From assembly GCA_027020105.1 (NCBI GenBank), contig JALUVW010000082.1, positions 1 through 8,779 on the forward strand: a stretch of DNA of 8,779 nucleotides, written 5' to 3'. Both the position numbers and the translations under genes were made by a program. The notes under the pieces were generated by a model that made no database searches, was not told where the DNA came from, and saw only the letters and a list, made by a program, of their open reading frames with translations. The DNA comes from Candidatus Falkowiibacteriota bacterium. GTDB lineage: Bacteria > Patescibacteriota > Patescibacteriia > Patescibacteriales > SZUA-104. Positions 1 through 4,854 of this stretch are shown piece after piece (the stretch's first letter is position 1; the number at the start of each line of letters is the position of its first letter).

Positions 1-1271
1 GGTTGAATGCCGTCGGTAAGCGCCAACATATTAACATGAAACGTTTCCTGCAGCTGCGTGTGCTTGTACAAACTGTTCAAAATCTTCTTGGGATAGGCGT
101 CTTTTTTTAAGTCAATGGTAACGCGCACGCCTTCTTTGTCCGACTCGTCGCGCAAATCTTTAATGCCCTCCAGTTTTTTATTTCTTGTCAAATCGGCTAT
201 TTTTTCAACCAAATTGGCTTTGTTGACTTGATAGGGCAGCTCGGTAATGACTATTTTAAAAGTTCCGCCTTTGCCTTCCTGAATTTCGGCGCGGCCTCGC
301 ATCACGATTCCTCCCCGTCCGGTAGTATAGGCGCGGAGGATGTCTTTTTGATTGTAAATAATGCCGCCGGTGGGAAAATCCGGCCCTTTGACGAACCGCG
401 CCAACTCCTCCACTCCCGCGTCCGGATTATCTATCAAGTGATTAACGGCTTGCGTCAATTCGCTTAAATTATGCGGAGGAATGTTGGTGGCCATGCCGAC
501 CGCGATTCCCATTGCTCCGTTCAAAAGAAGATTGGGAAGCTTTGCCGGCAAAACGCGCGGCTCCTTGTGCGAACCGTCAAAATTGGGCGCGAAATCAACC
601 GTGTTTTTTTCAATGTCAAAAAGCAATTCCTCGGATATGGCGGACAGCTTCGCTTCCGTGTATCGCATCGCCGCCGCCCGATCTCCGTCCATTGACCCGA
701 AATTTCCCTGCCCGCGAACCAACGTATAGCGCAAAGAAAAATCCTGGGCCATACGGACCATTGAGTCATAAACGGCGGTGTCGCCATGCGGATGGTATTT
801 GCCCAAAACTTCACCGACCACGGTGGCCGATTTCCTGAATTTCGCGCCGGCGCGCAGTCCGATGTTCCACATAGCGTACAAAATCCTCCTATGCACCGGC
901 TTTAAGCCGTCCCGCACGTCCGGCAAGGCGCGCGACACGATAACGCTCATAGCGTAATCCAAATAAGACTTGCGCATTTCATTGACAATCGGCTGCGGCT
1001 CAACCAAGCCAAACTCGGTTTTTTCTTTGCCGTTGACTATCCGGTCCGCCGCCTTTTTGTTTTCGTTTTTTTCTTCCGTTTTTATCTCCGGATTGGTTGT
1101 TTCTTCCGGCGCCTTTTCAATCTTGGCTTTCGCGCCGACGCCCGTTTTCCTGTTTTTCGGTTTGCCCGTTTTTTCGCTTGCGGCCGATTTTTTGGGCGCG
1201 GCGTTTTTCGCGGTCTTTTTTTTCGGTTTCGCCGTTTTATTTGTTTTTGGTTTGTTTATTTTTTTCTTCAT
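1..1271 (-). CDS. gyrA: DNA gyrase subunit A, N-terminal part (runs off left edge)
   Basis: This is the ATP-dependent type IIA topoisomerase subunit that cuts and rejoins DNA to introduce negative supercoils, working with GyrB. I translated the minus strand from the ATG at 1271 and it stays open to the window edge, giving 423 full codons. GyrA hallmarks are present in order: SYLDYAMSVIVSRALPDVRDG, KPVHRRILYAM, GKYHPHGDTAVYD, the GNFGSMDGDRAAAMRYTE segment with catalytic Tyr204 (E. coli Tyr122), MGIAVGMATNIPPHN, and GPDFPTGG. The second half of the tower, the coiled coil and the C-terminal beta-pinwheel lie outside. The core starts near residue 83, so about 80 residues of Lys/Ala/Pro/Thr-rich sequence precede it, which E. 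coli GyrA lacks. At the quinolone-pocket position the residue is Thr165 (E. coli Ser83), with Asp169 intact; Thr there is natural in many bacteria. No Shine-Dalgarno is seen. It is the last visible gene of a minus-strand cluster, 39 nt after the preceding stop. ParC is an alternative name, but a lone type IIA A-subunit is normally GyrA in such genomes. Confidence 0.96.
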   Translation of the reverse strand, partial: MKKKINKPKTNKTAKPKKKTAKNAAPKKSAASEKTGKPKNRKTGVGAKAKIEKAPEETTNPEIKTEEKNENKKAADRIVNGKEKTEFGLVEPQPIVNEMRKSYLDYAMSVIVSRALPDVRDGLKPVHRRILYAMWNIGLRAGAKFRKSATVVGEVLGKYHPHGDTAVYDSMVRMAQDFSLRYTLVRGQGNFGSMDGDRAAAMRYTEAKLSAISEELLFDIEKNTVDFAPNFDGSHKEPRVLPAKLPNLLLNGAMGIAVGMATNIPPHNLSELTQAVNHLIDNPDAGVEELARFVKGPDFPTGGIIYNQKDILRAYTTGRGGIVMRGRAEIQEGKGGTFKIVITELPYQVNKANLVEKIADLTRNKKLEGIKDLRDESDKEGVRVTIDLKKDAYPKKILNSLYKHTQLQETFHVNMLALTDGIQ

Positions 1272-1310
1272 TATTGGTTTTGTTAAAAATTATAATTTAT
1301 GATTTGGAAA

Positions 1311-2015
1311 TTAATAATATCCTATCAGTCTTATAACCGCTCCCTCATTAAACCCCGGAGCCTCTATTTCCCATTGGAATTTTTTATCATTGCCGACCGG
1401 AAAGATTCCCTGCGAGGCCCATGCCACATTATCGCGTTCTCCGGCGGATCTGCCCCTTAAAAGAACATACTCAAACGAGCCGGCGGATTCGCGAATTCTG
1501 ATATAGGCGTCCTTGTCTCCGCCGTCGGGGCCAGTCATCGCCGCTTCCGCCTCCAAAATCACCGCCACGGCGTCGGCGGGAATATACGGTGACGCGTCAA
1601 ATGTTGTCCATCCCGCGACGGCGCCTCCGGTATTAACAGACACCGGATCTATAAAAGTCGCGATATTGCCCACTTTTGTAGTAATGTTGTTTACCGTTGC
1701 CGTCATATTGTTTATCGTCGCCACCAATCCGTTATATTCATCTTTGGAAACGAAATCATCCGCCAAGGTGTTCCAGTCGCCGGCGGTTAAAAGGTCGCCG
1801 GATGTCATTGTGTAGTTTCCGGTCAAAGCCAGCGCCAGCCGTTCGTAATAAACATTGGCGAAGAACAAGGCGCCGGCGATAAGCATCGCGAACAAAAGAA
1901 ATAATCCGGCCCGGAGCCGCGTGGTTAATTTTTTGACCCGCGCCTCCATTAACGCCAAATTCGCTTCCTGTTCTGAGCGGTTGTCGTTTTGATTTTGTGT
2001 TTTATTGTTGTTCAT
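1311..2015 (-). CDS. Membrane-anchored, stalk-and-head (fibre-like) surface protein, hypothetical
   Basis: I do not recognise a named family. The 234-residue protein has an N-terminal cytoplasmic Asn/Gln-rich and charged segment (1-35), one transmembrane helix at about 37-56, and an outside portion. The outside portion starts with the phrase LTAGDWNTLADDF (77-89), a type of short motif I associate with surface fibres of Patescibacteria. It continues with a Thr/Asn/Val-rich heptad-like stretch (about 93-120, NNMTATVNNITTKVGNI) that could form a trimeric coiled coil. It ends in a beta-rich domain (about 125-234) with aromatic and Gly residues, closing in IRLIGYY. The architecture suggests an anchored stalk carrying a small head, perhaps for adhesion or host contact; that role is inference. 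It starts at an ATG after a 201-nt gap and lies 39 nt before gyrA. No Shine-Dalgarno is visible (the upstream bases are A/T/C-rich). Confidence 0.8.
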   Translation of the reverse strand: MNNNKTQNQNDNRSEQEANLALMEARVKKLTTRLRAGLFLLFAMLIAGALFFANVYYERLALALTGNYTMTSGDLLTAGDWNTLADDFVSKDEYNGLVATINNMTATVNNITTKVGNIATFIDPVSVNTGGAVAGWTTFDASPYIPADAVAVILEAEAAMTGPDGGDKDAYIRIRESAGSFEYVLLRGRSAGERDNVAWASQGIFPVGNDKKFQWEIEAPGFNEGAVIRLIGYY

Positions 2016-2216
2016 ATGTTTTTGTAAATTAGGCCTAACGGCGAGTTATGTTTGTAATTTATCCGCTTCAATATTCGCGGGAGCGTTTAAAAACTTTTGG
2101 TTGATAAATTCGTATGAAAATTTTAAATATTGAATAATAAACAACGAACATCATTCGTATTATTCGTATGTATCGGTATATTGGCGTCGCCCCGTTGCAT
2201 CGCGCGCGCTTAAAAT
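2016..2216. other. Intergenic region with ATTCGTAT repeats
   Basis: A 201-base gap between two minus-strand genes. It holds three copies of ATTCGTAT at 2108, 2153 and 2162, the last two 9 bases apart. A perfect 10-base palindrome (TTAGGCCTAA) lies at 2029-2038. The GC-rich alternating run at 2201-2209 can pair with 2221-2227 across the stop of the upstream gene, but no T-run follows, so I do not call a terminator. No convincing promoter was found. Confidence 0.5.
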
Positions 2217-2858
2217 TCATCGCGCGCCGTTTTGCGGGCTGCTCGTGGCCAACCTGCTCTCCAATTCCTCCAACCGCGCCTTCAACTCCTTAATCTCTTC
2301 CAAACTGTCCTGTTCCGCCGGAACGCCGGCGTTTATTGTTGAAGCATCGCTTGAGCTTGCCGTCAACGCCGCGCTCGTTGTCGTCGCGTAATTTTCCGCC
2401 GTGTCCGTAAACTTCTTGATTTCAGCCAAGTTTTTCTTCATTTCGCTCATTGACTCGCTGAAATCGTTTGTGATTTTTTTCCACTCAAACTCCTTATTGC
2501 CTGAATTCTCAACCTCAATACGCTTAAACGTCTGTTTTAAGCTAAACACCCAAAAAACAAAAATCAGCGCCATAAAAAAACTGACTCCCGCCCACAAAAG
2601 CATCCGTTTGTCGCGCTCTCTTTTTATTATACCCTCTATATCCATCTCGTCAATTTTTTTCTCAATATCTTCGTGCGTAACCTTCTTTTTCGCTTCGGCC
2701 GCGATTGGCCGTTTTGCCGCCTTTTTCGTTTTTGTCTTCCGCGGTTTTACCGTTTTTTTAACGCTTTCGCGCTTAACGGCCGCCTTTTTCGGTTTTCGCG
2801 CGGCGGTTTTTTTCGTCACTTTTTTGACCTTAATTTTCACTGTTTTTGTTTTTGGCAT
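2217..2858 (-). CDS. Lys-rich single-pass membrane protein with coiled coil, hypothetical
   Basis: No family is recognised. The 213-residue protein has a strongly basic N-terminal region (1-60) made of Lys, Ala, Arg, Thr, Val and Pro in a pattern like histone H1 tails. A short acidic helix follows (THEDIEKKIDEMDIEGI, about 61-77), then one transmembrane helix at about 87-107. The long C-terminal region after the helix is amphipathic (about 115-155), then Ser/Thr/Ala-rich, and ends in a second coiled-coil stretch (EEIKELKARLEELESRL). With a basic N terminus the inside-positive rule puts the Lys tail in the cytoplasm and the coiled coil outside. The basic tail could bind DNA or RNA near the membrane; this is inference. 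The ATG is preceded by AAGGA with a short 3-base spacing, and the gene follows the MBL hydrolase by 13 nt, so the two are probably one transcription unit. Confidence 0.85.
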   Translation of the reverse strand: MPKTKTVKIKVKKVTKKTAARKPKKAAVKRESVKKTVKPRKTKTKKAAKRPIAAEAKKKVTHEDIEKKIDEMDIEGIIKRERDKRMLLWAGVSFFMALIFVFWVFSLKQTFKRIEVENSGNKEFEWKKITNDFSESMSEMKKNLAEIKKFTDTAENYATTTSAALTASSSDASTINAGVPAEQDSLEEIKELKARLEELESRLATSSPQNGAR

Positions 2859-2871
2859 AAATCCTTGATTC

Positions 2872-3519
2872 TTAAATCTGTAATATTACTAATTCCGTGT
2901 CTTCCTGCGGCAAATCCTTTTTGCTTATTTTTAACTTGTCCTCATACGTCGGCTTTAAGCCGATTTCTTTTACGAATTTATCCACTCCGTCCAAGCCGTC
3001 AACTTTTAATCCCTTCACGTTATAATGCATCGGAATGACGATTCTCGGCTCAATTTGCCCCACGACTTCCGCCGCTTTTTTGGCGTCAATGGTGTATTTT
3101 CCGCCCACCGGAATTAACAAAATATCCGTGCCTTCCAATCGCTCCAATTGTTTGGTGTTTAAAATATGCCCCAAATCCCCGAGATGCGCGACCGAGATAT
3201 CGTCAATATCAATCCGATAAATAATGTTTTTGCCGCGCTCGGCCCCCTCTTTCGCGTCATGGTAAGAGTCAATGCCTTGAACCGCCACATCTTTTTTATC
3301 GTATTCGCCGGCCGTGTCAATAATGAAAGGGTTTCCCCTGATGGCGCCGACATTGTTATGGTCGTAATGGTCGTGGCTCACGGTCACAATGTCCGCCTCA
3401 AAATTAGGCGCCTTCAAGCCGATTTTTTTGTCAAAAGGGTCGGTGACAACCGTCACCCCTTCAGATCCGGTTTTGTCCTGAATTTTAAAGCACGAATGCC
3501 CGATATAAGTGATAATCAT
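2872..3519 (-). CDS. MBL-fold metal-dependent hydrolase, UlaG-like
   Basis: A 215-residue metallo-beta-lactamase-fold protein of the UlaG/YtnP-like 'Zn-dependent hydrolase of the beta-lactamase fold' type. It opens with IITYIGHSCFKI (the typical first strand, with His8), then VVTDPF. The metal site HDHYDH follows (His49, His51, Asp53, His54), with His87 in SYHD, AHLGD (His112, Asp115) and PMHY (His165). These are the residues expected for a two-metal centre. Length and motif spacing fit a complete enzyme. UlaG itself hydrolyses L-ascorbate-6-phosphate, but many relatives in small genomes have unknown substrates, so I do not assign one. It is the first gene of the cluster leading to gyrA, 13 nt before the Lys-rich membrane protein. 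The ATG has no Shine-Dalgarno; instead an array of 7-base repeats starts 7 bases upstream of it. Confidence 0.92.
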   Translation of the reverse strand: MIITYIGHSCFKIQDKTGSEGVTVVTDPFDKKIGLKAPNFEADIVTVSHDHYDHNNVGAIRGNPFIIDTAGEYDKKDVAVQGIDSYHDAKEGAERGKNIIYRIDIDDISVAHLGDLGHILNTKQLERLEGTDILLIPVGGKYTIDAKKAAEVVGQIEPRIVIPMHYNVKGLKVDGLDGVDKFVKEIGLKPTYEDKLKISKKDLPQEDTELVILQI

Positions 3520-3526
3520 ATTTTTT

Positions 3527-3561
3527 GAATTATGAATTAAGAATTTAGAATTTAGAATATT
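3527..3561. repeat. Five tandem heptamers (GAATTTA type) next to the MBL start codon
   Basis: Five successive 7-base units are visible: GAATTAT, GAATTAA, GAATTTA, GAATTTA, GAATATT. The array begins 7 bases upstream of the minus-strand ATG at 3519, so it occupies the place of the ribosome-binding site. It has no resemblance to an SD sequence. Confidence 0.75.
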
Positions 3562-3609
3562 TTATTTGTTTAGTTTTAAATAATTTATCTATTGATGGCG
3601 TAATTTTTC

Positions 3610-3640
3610 CGACCTCGTCAGAGTCTCCGTTAGGAGCTCC
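3610..3640. repeat. GC-rich palindromic patch in AT-rich intergenic DNA
   Basis: Inside otherwise very AT-rich DNA sits a GC-rich patch with nested dyads: GAC-CTC-GTC at 3611-3619, and GAG(T)CTCC-GTTA-GGAGCTC at 3621-3639 (a 7-bp stem with one bulged T and a GTTA loop). GGAGCTCC at 3633-3640 is itself palindromic. There is no T-run on either side, so it is not an intrinsic terminator. The patch resembles a REP-type element; its repetition elsewhere cannot be seen from this window. Confidence 0.45.
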
Positions 3641-3666
3641 GGCAAAACCAAAACATAACGAATTTT

Positions 3667-3688
3667 TTATCCACAAACTTGTTAATAA
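3667..3688. promoter_or_regulatory. DnaA box with degenerate inverted partner beside a very AT-rich run
   Basis: TTATCCACA at 3667-3675 is a perfect match to the E. coli DnaA consensus. After a few bases comes TGTTAATAA (3680-3688), whose complement TTATTAACA is a 7/9 match in the opposite orientation, so the pair forms an imperfect palindrome. From 3676 to 3783 the DNA is roughly 90 percent A+T with only about ten G/C bases, as in DNA-unwinding elements. A perfect 9-mer can occur by chance, especially in AT-rich DNA, so this is a candidate only. Confidence 0.4.
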
Positions 3689-3747
3689 ATTTTTATTTTT
3701 TTATATATAACTAATTTTTTATTTAATATTAGCGAATATTTATTTTA

Positions 3748-3776
3748 TTGTAATTTTAATAAAATTATGCTATATT
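3748..3776 (+). promoter_or_regulatory. Sigma70-type promoter for the small RNA
   Basis: TTGTAA (3748-3753, 4 of 6 to TTGACA), exactly 17 bases, then TATATT (3771-3776, 5 of 6) with an extended -10 TGC just upstream (3768-3770). A transcript would start near 3783, right at the foot of the first hairpin. An overlapping TATAAT at 3776-3781 is a second possible -10. In such AT-rich DNA promoter-like matches are frequent; the spacing, the extended -10 and the RNA downstream raise confidence. Confidence 0.55.
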
Positions 3777-3782
3777 ATAATT

Positions 3783-3862
3783 GTCTTTTGGTCCCAGCTA
3801 TAGACCGAAAGGGCATTACATCTTAGGGCAACTCTCCTCGCGGAGAGTTGTTTTTATTTTTT
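3783..3862 (+). ncRNA. Candidate free-standing small structured RNA (about 75-80 nt)
   Basis: Between the promoter above and a strong intrinsic terminator lies a short segment without an ORF. Its first half folds into a 9-bp hairpin: CTTTTGGTC (3785-3793) pairs with GACCGAAAG (3803-3811), with one U-G pair, around the 9-base loop CCAGCTATA. A purine-rich single-stranded linker (about 3812-3828, GGCATTACATCTTAGGG) joins it to the terminator hairpin. The RNA would end in the U-tract and overlap only the last few bases of the convergent NYN pseudogene. I do not recognise a known RNA family: no clear match to preQ1, fluoride, guanidine or c-di-GMP riboswitch cores. It may be a trans-acting sRNA, or an orphan leader whose gene is gone. 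The pairing is seen in the sequence; the function is unknown. Confidence 0.5.
3829..3862 (+). terminator. Intrinsic terminator of the small RNA
   Basis: Perfect 9-bp stem CAACTCTCC (3829-3837) / GGAGAGTTG (3842-3850), loop TCGC, followed by TTTTTATTTTTT. On the minus strand the stem is not followed by T, so it acts for plus-strand transcription. Confidence 0.88.
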
Positions 3863-4453
3863 CCTTCTTTTTAATTCTTTGCCCCAAATTTCATCTATTG
3901 ATATTACATCGCAATAACCGTCCACGCTTGTGCGCAATTCTTCTGAAATATTGTTTTTTGAAGAAAACACATAAACTTTCTTGCCGGCTTTTTTTAAATA
4001 ATTTATCAATATCAGAAAGTCTGAATCTCCCGAGAAAAAAATCGCGGTATCATATTTATCTTTGTGATGCATTGCGTCTACCGCAATTTCTACATCCATA
4101 TCCCCCTTCTCTTTTATTCCCTCGCCTAATTCCTCATCAATAATTTTTATTCTTTTTAATTTCTTCTTCCTTACTACAAAATTTAATCCTTTTTTTAAGA
4201 AAGTAAAAAATTTATGCCTTTTATCAAGGCTATAGCTTCTGGTTCCGTCCGCGGGAAACGCGGCATAATAAAAAACTTTTAATTCATTAGGCTTAAACTT
4301 GTCTTTTATATATTTAATTAATTTTTGATAATCAAACAACCTGCCTTTTGATTTTTACGACGCCCAAAGATTTGATGAATCTATAAAAACATACAGCGCA
4401 TTAACTTTATCTATCTTGTTATTTAAAAGTTTTTTGTAAAAAGTTAATGCCAT
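3854..4453 (-). pseudogene. NYN-domain (PIN-like, LabA/DUF88-type) nuclease, broken by an in-frame TAA
   Basis: Reading from the ATG at 4453 gives MALTFYKKLLNNKIDKVNAL, then YVFIDSSNLWAS, a TAA at 4357-4355, and then, in the same frame, KSKGRLFDYQKLIKYIK and the rest of a NYN domain to 3854. No frameshift is needed: one nonsense codon interrupts an otherwise intact 199-codon gene. NYN proteins are metal-dependent RNases with a cluster of acidic residues. The first Asp (FIDSSN) lies before the stop; the later ones (GDMDVEIAVDAM and FFSGDSDF) lie after it. A restart at the TTG at 4339 would give 161 residues without the first Asp and the first strand, so a working enzyme is unlikely from that product alone. 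A single base change from CAA, GAA or AAA would explain the stop. Readthrough or a sequencing error cannot be excluded. The gene is AT-rich compared with ftsK and gyrA. Confidence 0.8.
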
Positions 4454-4464
4454 ACTTGGTTGGA

Positions 4465-4782
4465 TTAATTACGTTGATCGCCGCGCAAAAAATATAAATC
4501 ACCGCAACCTCCAATACCCTGCTTCTCTTTTTCCTCAGCTAATAATATAAAATTATTTTTTCTAAGAAAATTTTTTATTTCTTTTTTAAGCTTCGGAGTA
4601 TGATATTCAACAACAATTTTTTTAATATTTTTAAGCAGCGCTCCGCTATTCTTTAAAATATCCATTTCAGCCCCCTCCACATCTAATTTCAATATATCTA
4701 TTTCCTTAATTTTATTATCTTTACATAATTCATTAATTGTTACTCCTTCAACGGTCACTTTTTTAATCTTTTCTTTCTTCAA
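4465..4782 (-). pseudogene. FkbM-family methyltransferase, 3' remnant
   Basis: The 105 codons contain the C-terminal signature of FkbM (Methyltransf_21) SAM-dependent methyltransferases: VTINELCKDNKIKEIDILKL, then DVEGAEMDILKN (about 34-45), then IKKIVVEYHTPKL (about 53-65) and a closing beta strand (GGCGDLYFL). Full family members are usually about twice this long or more. The N-terminal SAM-binding Rossmann part with its glycine motif is missing. The only usable start is a TTG at 4782 with no Shine-Dalgarno, and just upstream the sequence passes into REP-like hairpins and then the ftsK stop codon. The reading frame is open back to the ftsK stop but contains no ATG. This fits the tail of a deleted or recombined gene. 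The neighbour NYN gene starts 11 nt after its stop. Confidence 0.75.
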
Positions 4783-4800
4783 CCATGGCCGATTTAGCGC

Positions 4801-4851
4801 GCGGCGGCTAAAGCCGCCCGAACCCTGACCTAAAGGTCGGTGGAATACTCC
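4801..4851. repeat. REP-like pair of hairpins with identical TAAA loops
   Basis: Two stem-loops lie in tandem: GGCGGC-TAAA-GCCGCC (4803-4818) and CTGACC-TAAA-GGTCGG (4825-4840, one G-T pair), followed by GGAATACTCC (4842-4851). They share the loop and orientation. The unit sits between the ftsK stop and the truncated FkbM gene. It resembles REP elements spread by IS200-like tyrosine transposases, but no transposase is in this window. As RNA it could stabilise the ftsK transcript 3' end; there is no T-run to make it a terminator. Confidence 0.65.
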
Positions 4852-4854
4852 TTT

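Noticed and set aside
777..779. Quinolone-resistance mutation (Thr at the Ser83 position of GyrA)
   Set aside because: Thr is a normal wild-type residue there in many bacteria; no inference on resistance can be made.
521..814. Second minus-strand ORF inside gyrA
   Set aside because: Out-of-frame shadow; the GyrA frame carries all conserved motifs.
970..1302. Plus-strand hydrophobic 'membrane protein'
   Set aside because: It is the antisense of the Lys-rich GyrA tail; poly-Lys codons read as Phe on the other strand.
2201..2227. Terminator after the Lys-rich membrane protein
   Set aside because: An alternating CG stem is possible but has a large loop and no T-run on the minus strand.
3610..3640. 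tRNA or riboswitch in the GC-rich patch
   Set aside because: Only short nested dyads; no cloverleaf, no conserved riboswitch core, no downstream gene in suitable orientation.
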